Both the position numbers and the translations under genes were made by a program. Positions 1 through 8,805 of a stretch of DNA of 51,241 nucleotides are shown here, piece by piece. The stretch comes from Candidatus Saccharimonadota bacterium (GTDB taxonomy: Bacteria > Patescibacteriota > Saccharimonadia > Saccharimonadales > Saccharimonadaceae), in the NCBI GenBank assembly GCA_017406745.1, contig JAFQXY010000004.1, forward strand, positions 1 to 51,241, given 5' to 3'. Under the pieces are notes generated by a model. That model was given only the letters and a program-made list of their open reading frames with translations, made no database searches and was not told the DNA's origin. Position 1 is the stretch's first letter, and each line of letters starts with the position of its first letter.

Positions 1-3000
1 CAGCCAGTACCTTCTCAGACTCTACATCTACTGGTACAGCATACAATGGTAAATGGGGACTAAAACCAAGTAAGTACTATAATACCAGTACTAATACTAC
101 AGTAGACAATACAGACACTACCACTGGACTATTCTTCCCAGCTCCAACAGTTAGTGGGTTTACTATAGCAAAGACCAATTGTGCTAATAGTACGTCCACA
201 GTTACCAACCCAGACTGTCCTAATCTGCAGGATACTTACACCTTTAGCCTAGGCGCTAGAGCAGACTATACCCAAATAGCAGGTACTTATACTAATACCT
301 ATGTACTACAAGCAGTAGGTAATGCCATTACCTATGCCATTACTTATAGTGACAATAGTGGAGATAGTAGTGTAGCTAATCTCCCATACTTTAATGGCAA
401 TACATCTAATCATACCCAATCTGGTTCTACTAGTACCACTAATATAGTACTAAAAGGCACGGGTACTAATAACACAGATGATGCGACTCCCACAAGAACT
501 GGCTATACCTTCTCAGGTTGGTGTAATACCACTACTACAGAATCTGGTACCAAATGTAATGGCAATACTACTCCTACTTATACTGCAGGAGGTAACTATG
601 GTATAGATCAAACTACATCAAATGATACCACTCTTTATGCACTCTGGACACCAATAGATTATACTATTACCATCAACTCTGGTACTGGTATTAGTACCCT
701 TACTGCTACTAACTGGACCAATACTGGTACTGCCACCATATCTAAAACTTATCATATCAATGACACTATAGATTTATCTACCACCATTACTCCCAACTAT
801 AAGACCGGCTATAATGGTACCGGCTATACTAAAGCCAGTGGTGCAGGTTCTCTTAGTAGCTCTACCTTCACAGTAGGTGCAGGTAATGCTACTATTACTA
901 TTGATGCTACAGGACTAAATGAACCAGTCTGTACTATCCAAGGTGGTGCTACTAAAGTATATAACCGTACTGCTACTACCCTCACCGCTACAGACAACTC
1001 TGATTACTATGATACCAGCAGTGTAGATATCACCTATTCATTTGGCTATGCTAGTAATGGTACAGCAAATCTAGGTAACTTTACTACTGCACAAACTGGC
1101 TTTACACTATCAATTGCTGCCAATGCCTTCCGTGGTGCTAGATACTATGGTGTTGCTGTAGTAGTTACAGACAAAACAAATAGTAGTATTACCAATACTT
1201 GTACTAGTGGTACTGTAGATGCAGCCGTTACAGGTACCAATGTAGACAATAGAACCACTATGACTCTAGTAAACTCTAGGATTAACTTTAGCCCTTCTAC
1301 TGCAGATGGTTCACTTACTGGTACCCTTAGTGGTACCAGCCCAGTCTATGTTTACTATAAAGGTACCGCTACTTATAGTAGCCGTACAGGGACTACTGCC
1401 AGAGCCATTCCTACTGCTACTCCTCCAACTGGCTATGCCTTTGATGGTTGGGGTACTTCAGCTGGCGTTAAAGTCATTAATGCAGATGGTACACTTACAG
1501 GTGTTGCTGTATCAGGCTGGACTAATGAATCCAAACAATGGGTAAAGACAGGTACTTCCACCTCCGCTAGTACTGCGGCTAATCAGCTGTATGCGCAGTA
1601 TGTGGTGAGTTGTACCCCCATCAGTGGTTATATGCAAGATTTTACTGGTGCATCAAGCTATTGTGATTCTGGTACCCTTACAGACCGTAGGGATAATAAA
1701 ACTTATAATGTCGCTAAACTAGCAGATGGTAAATGGTGGATGACAGAAAACCTTGCTATAGATCTCACCGCCACTTCCTATGACGATCTCTATGGTACAG
1801 GTGCTAATGTGGGTAAAATGACCAATGCTACTAGTCAGGCTCTAGGCTATCTCAAAGGTAATACCACAGGCACATCCAGTGACCAATGGGCCATGGCAGC
1901 AGTAAAGAAAACCTGGACCAGTAGTTATAGCTACTCCCAGCCTTGGATTGCCGTAGATAGTAGTACTTCTGGTCTATGTAGTGATGCCTACTGTGTAAAT
2001 AGTAACAAATCATGGTCTAGTACTGATGTTACTCCAGCCACCATCAACGGTACCACCAGCATCGCCCAAGGCAAAATAGGTGTTTACTACAACTACTGTG
2101 CCGCCAGTGCCGGTAGTTACTGCTGGGGTAATGGTACAAGTACTACTGGCTCCCCCTCCAGTGACCCCAACACTAGCTCCCTCAGAGACATCGCCAGTGA
2201 CATCTGCCCTTATGGTTGGAGGTTACCTACCGGTGGTAGTTCTGGTGAATTCCAAAACCTCTACACCCAGTATAGTAGTAATGCCACCAATTTCCAAACT
2301 GCCCTCGTGACGCCCCTCTCTGGCTACTTCCATTCTGGTAAGGCCTACAATCAGGGTGACCGCGGCTACTTCTGGTCCTCTACTTGGGGCGGCAATACTA
2401 CCCATATGTGGCTCCTCACCATCAATTCTAGTAGTGTGAGTCCGTCAAATAGCAGTAATCGCTACTTCGGCTTCTCAGTTAGGTGCATTTATGATCCGCC
2501 AACCATGCAATCTGCCACCAGCTCATCCCTTGCCACTCTCATGCCTAACACTGGCGACACTGCTGTATTAGTAGATAATCGCGATGGCCAACAATACCGT
2601 GTAGGTAAACTCGCAGATGGCAAATACTGGATGTTAGAGAATCTAGGTCTAGATATAGTAGCTAAAAAAGATACCCTTACTTCCAGCAATACCAATGCTA
2701 CCACTGAGGCTCTAGGCTACCTCAAAAACGGTGGTGGCACCTCCAGCAATAAGTGGGCTATATCTGGCGTCAGTAAAACATGGACATCTAATTTACAGAA
2801 CTATTACAGTAGGCCCATGATTGCCGTAGATAGTAGTACTTCTGGTCTATGTAATAATGCCTACTGTGTAAATAGCGATTTATCATGGTCCAGTACTGAC
2901 GTTACTTCAGCCACCATTAATGGCGTAACCAGCATCGCCCAAGGCAAAATAGGCGTCTATTACAACTACTGTGCCACCAGTGCCGGTAGCTATTGTTGGG

Positions 3001-3380
3001 GCACCGACAATGGTGGCACAGACTACACTGGCTCCCCAGAGAGTGACCCCAACACCAGCTCTCTCAGAGACATCACCAGTGATATCTGCCCTCATGGTTG
3101 GAGGTTACCTACCGGTGGTAGTTCTGGTGAATTCCAAAACCTCTACACCCAGTATAGTAGTAATGCCACCAATTTCCAAACTGCCCTCGTGACGCCCCTC
3201 TCTGGCAGCTTCGCTTCTGGTAGGGCCTCCAGCCAAGGTTTCCGCGGCTACTTCTGGTCCTCTACTTGGGAAAGTACTAGCGGTATGTACAACCTCTTTA
3301 TCAATTCTAGCAGTGTGACTCCGTCCAATTACAATTATCGCTACGGTAGCTACTCAGTTAGGTGCTTACTGGGTTCCTAG
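1..3380 (+). CDS. Giant repeat-rich surface protein, C-terminal part (5' end outside window)
   Basis: The frame is open from base 3 to the TAG at 3378-3380, so the ATG at 1260 is internal and the gene starts before the window. The visible ~1,125 residues are rich in Thr, Ser, Gly, Asn and Tyr. Around bases 500-655 and 1430-1590 lie Listeria-Bacteroides (InlB B-repeat-like) modules with GYTFSGW / GYAFDGW and LYALW / LYAQYV. Two Fib_succ_major-type domains follow (about 1620-2490 and 2500-3377), each with DGKWWMTENL or DGKYWMLENL, DICPxGWRLPTG, GYFWSSTW and a final SVRC. These families are known in exported adhesin-like proteins; the Fib_succ_major fold is C-type-lectin-like. No sortase motif or C-terminal membrane segment is visible, so anchoring would lie upstream. 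Cell-surface binding is inferred. Confidence 0.85.
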   Translation, partial: ASTFSDSTSTGTAYNGKWGLKPSKYYNTSTNTTVDNTDTTTGLFFPAPTVSGFTIAKTNCANSTSTVTNPDCPNLQDTYTFSLGARADYTQIAGTYTNTYVLQAVGNAITYAITYSDNSGDSSVANLPYFNGNTSNHTQSGSTSTTNIVLKGTGTNNTDDATPTRTGYTFSGWCNTTTTESGTKCNGNTTPTYTAGGNYGIDQTTSNDTTLYALWTPIDYTITINSGTGISTLTATNWTNTGTATISKTYHINDTIDLSTTITPNYKTGYNGTGYTKASGAGSLSSSTFTVGAGNATITIDATGLNEPVCTIQGGATKVYNRTATTLTATDNSDYYDTSSVDITYSFGYASNGTANLGNFTTAQTGFTLSIAANAFRGARYYGVAVVVTDKTNSSITNTCTSGTVDAAVTGTNVDNRTTMTLVNSRINFSPSTADGSLTGTLSGTSPVYVYYKGTATYSSRTGTTARAIPTATPPTGYAFDGWGTSAGVKVINADGTLTGVAVSGWTNESKQWVKTGTSTSASTAANQLYAQYVVSCTPISGYMQDFTGASSYCDSGTLTDRRDNKTYNVAKLADGKWWMTENLAIDLTATSYDDLYGTGANVGKMTNATSQALGYLKGNTTGTSSDQWAMAAVKKTWTSSYSYSQPWIAVDSSTSGLCSDAYCVNSNKSWSSTDVTPATINGTTSIAQGKIGVYYNYCAASAGSYCWGNGTSTTGSPSSDPNTSSLRDIASDICPYGWRLPTGGSSGEFQNLYTQYSSNATNFQTALVTPLSGYFHSGKAYNQGDRGYFWSSTWGGNTTHMWLLTINSSSVSPSNSSNRYFGFSVRCIYDPPTMQSATSSSLATLMPNTGDTAVLVDNRDGQQYRVGKLADGKYWMLENLGLDIVAKKDTLTSSNTNATTEALGYLKNGGGTSSNKWAISGVSKTWTSNLQNYYSRPMIAVDSSTSGLCNNAYCVNSDLSWSSTDVTSATINGVTSIAQGKIGVYYNYCATSAGSYCWGTDNGGTDYTGSPESDPNTSSLRDITSDICPHGWRLPTGGSSGEFQNLYTQYSSNATNFQTALVTPLSGSFASGRASSQGFRGYFWSSTWESTSGMYNLFINSSSVTPSNYNYRYGSYSVRCLLGS
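2212..2324 (+). repeat. 113-bp perfect direct repeat, copy 1
   Basis: This block inside the first Fib_succ_major domain is identical base for base to 3094-3206, exactly 882 bp (294 codons) downstream. The flanking parts of the two domains have diverged, so the block has been duplicated or homogenised recently. Confidence 0.9.
3094..3206 (+). repeat. 113-bp perfect direct repeat, copy 2
   Basis: Second copy of the block at 2212-2324. It ends exactly where the hypervariable-looking C-terminal third of the domain starts (Y/S, H/A, D/F and other differences between copies). Confidence 0.9.
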
Positions 3381-3694
3381 TTGTTCTAGCGTTCGGGGTT
3401 CCGTTTTGCATGATTCTGTCCCCCCGCTTTATAACAAAGCTTGGGCGATCATCCGCCTAAACCCCCAATTCGCATAAAACCAACCCAAAATAATTTATTA
3501 ACTGAGCTAAGCGGGGCTAACTAAATAATTTACTTGCATAGAACGAACCCAATAAAAATAATAATTTTACAGGTCCAGAGTCCGGAACTGTCCGAGTGAA
3601 GTGTAGATGAATTTATACGACTATATTTATATATTATAAAGTCCTAGCACTCCAATTCGTCCGATAATTCCGGCGAAAACCTGCCTAAAATTCC
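3381..3694. other. Intergenic region with imperfect direct repeat
   Basis: No gene is seen between the surface protein and the convergent jag gene. An imperfect 19-bp direct repeat (17 of 19 identical) lies at 3472-3490 and 3536-3554, and a short GC hairpin (GGCG/CGCC) lies near 3443-3457. I could not assign an RNA or a clear T-rich terminator. Confidence 0.4.
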
Positions 3695-4150
3695 CTAAAC
3701 CTTCTCAATCACCAGCTTCCGCTCTCTTCCCTCCCCCTCAGAGTGTGTGGAAATATCAGAATAATCAGATGCCACCTTGTGCACTACTCGCCTATCCGCC
3801 GCATTCAAATCTAGTGTCATAGACTCACCGGTAGAACGCACTTTAGCTATCCACCCCTCAGCCTTTTCCGCAATTCTATCCGCACGGTGCTGTTTGTAAC
3901 CCGCAACATCTACATTTACGCGTGTTATTTCTGCCTCATGTGTCACCAGAGCCATAGATACTATATGTTGCAAAGCTCGTAAATTGTCTGCATTTCGCCC
4001 AATTAGTAGCGAGTTTAACGAAGTAGATGGTACAGATAACTGTATTACTTCGTCGTCCACTGTAGAATATATCGCCACATTTATCCCAAAAAAACTGAGT
4101 AAATCCTCTAGATATTTTGTGGCAAACCTTATTGATTCGTCTTTATTCAT
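3695..4150 (-). CDS. khpB: Jag/KhpB-type RNA-binding protein (KH + R3H)
   Basis: The 151-aa protein has the layout of Jag (SpoIIIJ-associated, KhpB). A central KH-like segment has the loop LIGRNADNLRALQHIV (about residues 49-64). A C-terminal R3H domain ends SEGEGRERKLVIEKV, with the R-x3-H-like segment ADRRVVHKVA around residues 117-126. The long N-terminal Jag_N domain of Firmicutes homologues is missing, as in many minimal genomes. The start codon overlaps the yidC stop by 4 bp, so it is translationally coupled as the last gene of rpmH-rnpA-yidC-jag. The family binds RNA and affects cell-envelope gene expression; the exact role here is not visible. Confidence 0.88.
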   Translation of the reverse strand: MNKDESIRFATKYLEDLLSFFGINVAIYSTVDDEVIQLSVPSTSLNSLLIGRNADNLRALQHIVSMALVTHEAEITRVNVDVAGYKQHRADRIAEKAEGWIAKVRSTGESMTLDLNAADRRVVHKVASDYSDISTHSEGEGRERKLVIEKV

Positions 4151-5313
4151 TTTTTCTCCTTTTTACTATCAGCATCCACCCGCGCATCAGACTTTCCACT
4201 ACTAGCACGCCCGCGTTTTTTTGCATCCCGCGCGCTAATCCGTGTTACTTTGGTACCAGTTTTTTTATTCTCTACTATTTCTGCTTCTTGGATTTTCTTC
4301 AGTTCTCGCGTCATCGCTCTATCTGTATTATCATCCATTTCGCGCTCTACTTTACCAAGGATAATTTTCTGTTGCAAAATCGTAATCATATTACTAAGGA
4401 AATAATAAAACGCTAGCGCCCCATGCAAATTTATCATAATGATAAACATCATAATTGGCATCATTTTGGACATCTGTCCAGATGTCATATTGCTAATATC
4501 GGCTTGGTCTAATTCTTTACCAGCCTCAGCTTCTTTAATCAATTCACGAAACTTCTTCTTTTTCTCACTTTTGCCACTTGGCATTTGTTGTTTACTTACA
4601 AAATACTGCGCCAAGGCTGCCGCAATCGCAATCACCAACATAAACACCGCACTCCAAGAGAACTTACTTGGTGATATTACATCGCTAGCCGTCGCAGTCA
4701 AATCTATCCCACCAAATAGCATCGGGTGAAAATCATACTCTGCTCTTTCTTCCACCGGTATCTCATCATTAGTTAAATCCGCCAAATATATTTCTTGTTT
4801 AGCTTCCAAATCCGCAATTTCAGACCCCTCATAAGCCACAATACTATATGCACGATTACTTAAATTATCTGTCACTGTAGGTGTAGCAATTACCCTAATT
4901 GCCGAAAAAATCGCAATAAATATTGGGAGCTGTATCAAAAGCACCAAAATAGACGCAAATGGCTTTATATTATATCTCTTGTATAAATCCATCGTCTGTA
5001 ATGATTCCATCTGCTTATTACCATTGCAATTTTTACGAATCTTGGTTAATTCTGGCTGAATTTTACGCATTAGTTTGGCTTGATTCAACTGCCGTTTTGT
5101 CAGTGGCCACATACATAATTTAACTAGCACTGTAAAGATAATTATCGCCCAGCCAAAATCATGTACCAAATCAAAAATCACAAATAATATATTTACGATC
5201 GGGCGTACTATTATTATATCTATCAAATTAAATGGTCCACCCACCGCAATAGAACCAGCAATAAACGCTATTACCAACCCCCAAATAATATATTTCTTCA
5301 CACTCTTATTCAT
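4147..5313 (-). CDS. yidC: Membrane protein insertase YidC/Oxa1 family
   Basis: 388 aa. An N-terminal membrane segment (about residues 8-27) is followed by the YidC core: a helix with GWAIIIFTVLVKLCMWPLT, then the cytoplasmic hairpin KRQLNQAKLMRKIQPEL, then further helices (FASILVLLIQLPIFIAIF, FSWSAVFMLVIAIAAALAQYFV, MMPIMMFIIMINLHGALAFYYFLSN). The hydrophilic-groove arginine would lie in a core helix; I could not fix it with certainty. The lysine-rich C-terminal tail (about 40 residues) is typical of proteins that touch the ribosome. The protein inserts membrane proteins alone or with SecYEG. It overlaps rnpA and jag by 4 bp each, the classic origin-side operon. Confidence 0.93.
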   Translation of the reverse strand: MNKSVKKYIIWGLVIAFIAGSIAVGGPFNLIDIIIVRPIVNILFVIFDLVHDFGWAIIIFTVLVKLCMWPLTKRQLNQAKLMRKIQPELTKIRKNCNGNKQMESLQTMDLYKRYNIKPFASILVLLIQLPIFIAIFSAIRVIATPTVTDNLSNRAYSIVAYEGSEIADLEAKQEIYLADLTNDEIPVEERAEYDFHPMLFGGIDLTATASDVISPSKFSWSAVFMLVIAIAAALAQYFVSKQQMPSGKSEKKKKFRELIKEAEAGKELDQADISNMTSGQMSKMMPIMMFIIMINLHGALAFYYFLSNMITILQQKIILGKVEREMDDNTDRAMTRELKKIQEAEIVENKKTGTKVTRISARDAKKRGRASSGKSDARVDADSKKEKK

Positions 5314-5666
5314 CTCTTTTTATTATAACACACTTTACTCTGCTCTACCAGCTCACCTAGCGTCTTTTCCAATTCCTTAAACGGCATATTGTAAATATCT
5401 CTAGAATATACCACGAATACATAATCTACACTTTTAGGAATATATTCCATATTTTTCCTTAACACCTCGTATACCCTACGCCTAATTGTATTGCGCACTG
5501 TAGCTCTTTTATCTACTTTTCTAGAAACCACTACAGCAAACCTCGTAAACCTCCGCGTATTTTCCACAAAAACCAATGACATTTTGCTAGTTCGCAAAGT
5601 CTTACCATACTGATAAGCATACCTCACACCCCCACGCGAGTGAAATCTATATTTCTTAGCCAACAT
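5310..5666 (-). CDS. rnpA: Ribonuclease P protein component
   Basis: 118 aa, a normal length for RnpA. The signature RNR helix is clear: KRATVRNTIRRRVYEVLR (about residues 53-70), preceded by FAVVVSRKV. The protein assists the RNase P RNA in maturing tRNA 5' ends. It lies between rpmH and yidC as in most bacteria. A hairpin in the rpmH-rnpA gap may lower readthrough relative to rpmH. Confidence 0.95.
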   Translation of the reverse strand: MLAKKYRFHSRGGVRYAYQYGKTLRTSKMSLVFVENTRRFTRFAVVVSRKVDKRATVRNTIRRRVYEVLRKNMEYIPKSVDYVFVVYSRDIYNMPFKELEKTLGELVEQSKVCYNKKR

Positions 5667-5699
5667 AATTTCATTATAACATTAAATATTAAGAGAATA

Positions 5700-5719
5700 G
5701 GGGGCAAAGCTTGCTCCCC
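5700..5719 (-). terminator. Hairpin between rpmH and rnpA (attenuator candidate)
   Basis: A GC-rich inverted repeat (GGGGGCAA / TTGCTCCCC with one bulge) lies in the 68-bp gap after rpmH. On the minus strand it is followed by an AT-rich but not pure T stretch, so partial termination is more likely than full. Confidence 0.45.
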
Positions 5720-5734
5720 TACTTAATCTTATAT

Positions 5735-5872
5735 TTATACAGCTAATTTAGCGCGCCCCTTTATCCGGCGCCTCGCTAACACTTTTTTTCCAGCTTTACT
5801 ACTATTCCTCTTCATAAAACCATGCTCAACTTTGCGTTGACGCTTATGTGGCTGATATGTTCTCTTTGGCAT
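5735..5872 (-). CDS. rpmH: 50S ribosomal protein L34
   Basis: This short gene encodes 45 residues: it starts [14 protein letters not shown], continues [11 protein letters not shown] and ends [16 protein letters not shown]. It matches the L34 family over its whole length (usual length 44-47 aa). L34 is a small basic protein of the large subunit. It is the first gene of the minus-strand cluster rpmH-rnpA-yidC-jag and is divergent from dnaA. Confidence 0.97.
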   Translation of the reverse strand: MPKRTYQPHKRQRKVEHGFMKRNSSKAGKKVLARRRIKGRAKLAV

Positions 5873-6092
5873 ATTATTCCTTATTTTTTTACTTTATTCA
5901 AATTCTTGTTATAGTATACCGCATTTTTCCACAATTTTCAAGGAGTTTTCCACAGCTATTTTTGGGAAGAATCCTAAAATGTGGATATTTTCACCCCAAT
6001 AAGCCAAAAATCATATTATAAAATATTTTTTTATCCCAAAAATCTGTGGAAAACTTTCAAATCAAGTGCTATAATATCTAAAAAGGAGGTCA
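5873..6092. promoter_or_regulatory. rpmH-dnaA divergent regulatory region with DnaA boxes
   Basis: DnaA-box-like 9-mers are seen at 5925-5933 and 5946-5954 (TTTTCCACA) and, inverted, at 5980-5988 (TGTGGATAT) and 6045-6053 (TGTGGAAAA). A perfect -10 TATAAT lies at 6070-6075 just before dnaA, giving a leader of only about 10 nt. The SD AAGGAGG (6083-6089) sits just 3 nt from the dnaA ATG, unusually close. The boxes near the -10 fit autoregulation by DnaA and may be part of a bipartite origin with 7452-7701. Confidence 0.7.
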
Positions 6093-7451
6093 ATGTACAA
6101 CGTTTGGAACAACGTATTAGCTGAAATTGAGCAAAAAATCACCCCTGCTAATTTTTCCACTTGGTTCCGTGATACTTCTATTGTTTCTATAGAAGACGGC
6201 TTAGTTATTATTGGTGTAAAAAACTCTTTTTACACCAAGCAACTCCGCAATCGTTATCTAGATATCATCACTGAATCACTCAAAAATAACGATGTAGCGG
6301 TTACCGAAATAGATTTCGAAGTCCAATCCAATTCCAAACCCAAAGTCCGTCCTCGCGAAATCACCACAAATGACACCCTAATCAAAAACCACACCAAAGC
6401 CCGCGAGTACGCCAAAAAAGCCAAAAACCCAAGTGGCCTAAATACTAAATACACCTTAAATAATTTTGTAGTTGGCTCTAATAACGACCTAGCCGCCTCT
6501 GCCGCCAAATCTATCATAGATCATCCAGGCGACCGCTACAACCCATTTTTCCTATATGGTGGACCGGGGCTAGGCAAAACCCACCTCGTCCAAGCTATCG
6601 GCAACGAGCTACTTCAGCGCAATCCCCATTTTAAAATCCTCTACACCCCTATTTCAGATTTTTATTCAGATTTTATTGATTCCGTCCGCAAAGGCAATGG
6701 TAAAGAGTTTTCGCATAAATTTCAAGAATTAGACTGTTTAATCATTGATGATTTTCAGTTTATTGTTGGGAAAGAAAAATCCCAAGAAGAATTTTTCAAC
6801 ATCTTTAATGCCCTCTATCAATTAAATAAGCAAATCATTGTCACTTCAGACCGTTTACCATCTCAAATCAAATCCGTAGACGAACGCCTTGCTTCACGCC
6901 TTACTATGGGTGGAGCTTTTGATATTCAACTCCCCAAATTCGAAGATAAATGCGCCATCCTCCGTTCCAAAGCCGAACTTATTGGCGCAGAAATAGAAGA
7001 TGAAGCTATTGAATATATCGCAGAAAACGTCAATACTAATATACGTGATTTAGAAGGTGAGTTTTCCACTATACTCCTAATGTCCGAGGTTCGCGGTTTA
7101 ACGCCACTCCAGTTAATCAATAATGGCTCTGTTAATGTTTCCCACTCCAGTGCCAAACTCCATCATACCTCCGCCAAACAAATCATAGATAAAGTTGCCA
7201 AATATTACCAAATCACCAGTAAAGAATTATGTTCTCGCACCCGTGTATCACATATTAAAACTGCCCGCCAAGTTGCCATGTTTATTTTAAGTAAAGACCT
7301 TAAGATGTCCACCACTAAAATTGCCAACGAAGTTGGCGTAAAAGATCACACCACCGTTATGCACGGTATCCGCAAAATCGAATCAGACCTCAAACTAAAC
7401 TTTAACCTCCGCGATCAAATCGCCGAAATAAAGGCAGATATTTATGAGTAA
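6093..7451 (+). CDS. dnaA: Chromosomal replication initiator DnaA
   Basis: 452 aa with all four DnaA domains. Domain I starts MYNVWNNVLAEIEQKI and includes FSTWFRDT; there is a short linker. AAA+ domain III has Walker A GGPGLGKTH (from about residue 156) and Walker B LIIDDFQF. The C-terminal domain IV has the DnaA signature with VGVKDHTTVMHGIRKI, which binds DnaA boxes. DnaA melts oriC and loads the replicative helicase. The start fits the family N-terminus despite the short SD spacing. The gene is followed by the DnaA-box-rich spacer and dnaN. Confidence 0.97.
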   Translation: MYNVWNNVLAEIEQKITPANFSTWFRDTSIVSIEDGLVIIGVKNSFYTKQLRNRYLDIITESLKNNDVAVTEIDFEVQSNSKPKVRPREITTNDTLIKNHTKAREYAKKAKNPSGLNTKYTLNNFVVGSNNDLAASAAKSIIDHPGDRYNPFFLYGGPGLGKTHLVQAIGNELLQRNPHFKILYTPISDFYSDFIDSVRKGNGKEFSHKFQELDCLIIDDFQFIVGKEKSQEEFFNIFNALYQLNKQIIVTSDRLPSQIKSVDERLASRLTMGGAFDIQLPKFEDKCAILRSKAELIGAEIEDEAIEYIAENVNTNIRDLEGEFSTILLMSEVRGLTPLQLINNGSVNVSHSSAKLHHTSAKQIIDKVAKYYQITSKELCSRTRVSHIKTARQVAMFILSKDLKMSTTKIANEVGVKDHTTVMHGIRKIESDLKLNFNLRDQIAEIKADIYE

Positions 7452-7701
7452 TCTTATTTATATTGTGCAAAATATGTGTAAAACTACGTGCAAACTACCG
7501 TGTATTTCACATGTAAAACTTTTTAAAACTCAGCCACCCCACACACCAAATTGTGTAAATCCAGACTTATTAACAATTTTATTCACACATACCCACAATT
7601 TTATTCACAACTACACTACCTCTATATTTAATCAATATTATCCACATTTCCACAGCACCTACTACTACAACTACAAATAATTTAATTGAAAGGAATGAAA
7701 A
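7452..7701. other. Putative replication origin (oriC) between dnaA and dnaN
   Basis: This 250-bp AT-rich spacer holds a perfect DnaA box TTATCCACA at 7638-7646, near-perfect boxes TTATTCACA at 7579-7587 and 7601-7609, and several weaker TGTGTAAA-type sites on the other strand (for example 7551-7559). An AT-rich stretch at the dnaN side (about 7665-7690) could be the unwinding element. A 78-aa open frame crosses the region but looks non-coding. Position and boxes match the common bacterial dnaA-oriC-dnaN arrangement. Confidence 0.8.
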
Positions 7702-8805
7702 ATGAAAATATCAGTGACTCAAGAAAAACTCGCCAAAGCCTTAAATAATGTTAGTCGCGTAGCTGTCGGGCGTGTTACGCTACCAGTATTAAATAATGTA
7801 CTCATTCGTGTAGATAATAAAAAGGTTTCACTTATTACCACCAACCTAGATATGGCTATCATAGATTTTTTGCCTGTATCAGATTCTGAAGATGGTGTTA
7901 TTACCGTACCAGCTAAATTATTAGCAGAGTTCATCTCCAATCTTCCTAAAGGTGAAGTTGTTACTATCGAATCCAAAAACACCAAAATCACTATCAAATC
8001 CGGTAAATATTCCTCCACTATCAATGGTTCTCCCGCTGATGATTTTCCAGAGCTCCCCGAAATTAACGAAGAAAAAGCCGTAGTATTCAAAATAGGCATA
8101 GATGAGTTCAAAAATAGTATCAATCAAGTGGTTATCTCCGCCTCCAACGACCTTACCCGTCCAGCCCTCACCGGCGTATTCTTCAACACTACCGACAAAA
8201 CCCTCTCTATCGCCGCCACAGATGGTTATCGTCTCACCGAGAAAAAACTCATTAAAAACGTCAAAAGTGAAGTAAGTGTTATAGTGCCAGCCACTTCACT
8301 CCAAGAAGTTCTAAGATCTATTAGTGAAGATATGGAAGAAGTGGAAATCTCTTTTAATGAAGATTTAGTACGCTTCCGCCTAGGTGAAGTCGAAATCATC
8401 TCTAAACTTATAGACGCCTCCTACCCAGAATATCAAAAACTCATCCCTAAAGACAACGATATTAAAATCATCCTCAAACGCGATGAGTTTATCCGTGTTA
8501 CTAAGCTTGCCTCACTCTTTGCTCGCCGTAGCGCCAGTGGCTCCATCACCCTAGAAGCTAAAACTCCAGATATCTTTTCGGTAAAATCTATAGCTTCTGA
8601 ACTTGGTGAAAACGATTCTATTATTACTACGGATGTCGCCAAAGACGCCAAAATTAATCTTAATTCCCGCTTTTTAAATGATGCACTCAATGTTCTAGAT
8701 GAGCCAGAAATTACCGCCGAACTCGGTAGTCGTACTTCTCCAATTATTTTACGCAACACCAAAAATCCTGATTATACCCATATTATAATGCCACTAAACA
8801 CATGA
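7702..8805 (+). CDS. dnaN: DNA polymerase III beta subunit (sliding clamp)
   Basis: 367 aa, the usual length of the clamp, in three repeated domains. Typical segments include KALNNVSRVAVGRVTLPVLNNVL near the N-terminus, FISNLPKGEV, ALTGVFFNTTDKTLSIAATDGYRLTEKK in the middle and the C-terminal NPDYTHIIMPL. The clamp encircles DNA and tethers polymerase III. An SD-like GAAAGGAA lies upstream of the ATG. The TGA overlaps the recF ATG by 4 bp, showing coupling. Confidence 0.96.
   Translation: MKISVTQEKLAKALNNVSRVAVGRVTLPVLNNVLIRVDNKKVSLITTNLDMAIIDFLPVSDSEDGVITVPAKLLAEFISNLPKGEVVTIESKNTKITIKSGKYSSTINGSPADDFPELPEINEEKAVVFKIGIDEFKNSINQVVISASNDLTRPALTGVFFNTTDKTLSIAATDGYRLTEKKLIKNVKSEVSVIVPATSLQEVLRSISEDMEEVEISFNEDLVRFRLGEVEIISKLIDASYPEYQKLIPKDNDIKIILKRDEFIRVTKLASLFARRSASGSITLEAKTPDIFSVKSIASELGENDSIITTDVAKDAKINLNSRFLNDALNVLDEPEITAELGSRTSPIILRNTKNPDYTHIIMPLNT

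Noticed and set aside
3381-3694. Stable RNA gene in the surface protein-jag gap
   Set aside because: Some short hairpins and a direct repeat are present but no promoter, conserved core or terminator could be recognised.
7444-7680. 78-aa open frame between dnaA and dnaN
   Set aside because: It overlaps the DnaA-box-rich origin, has odd composition (His/Thr/Asn-rich) and no SD; best read as non-coding.
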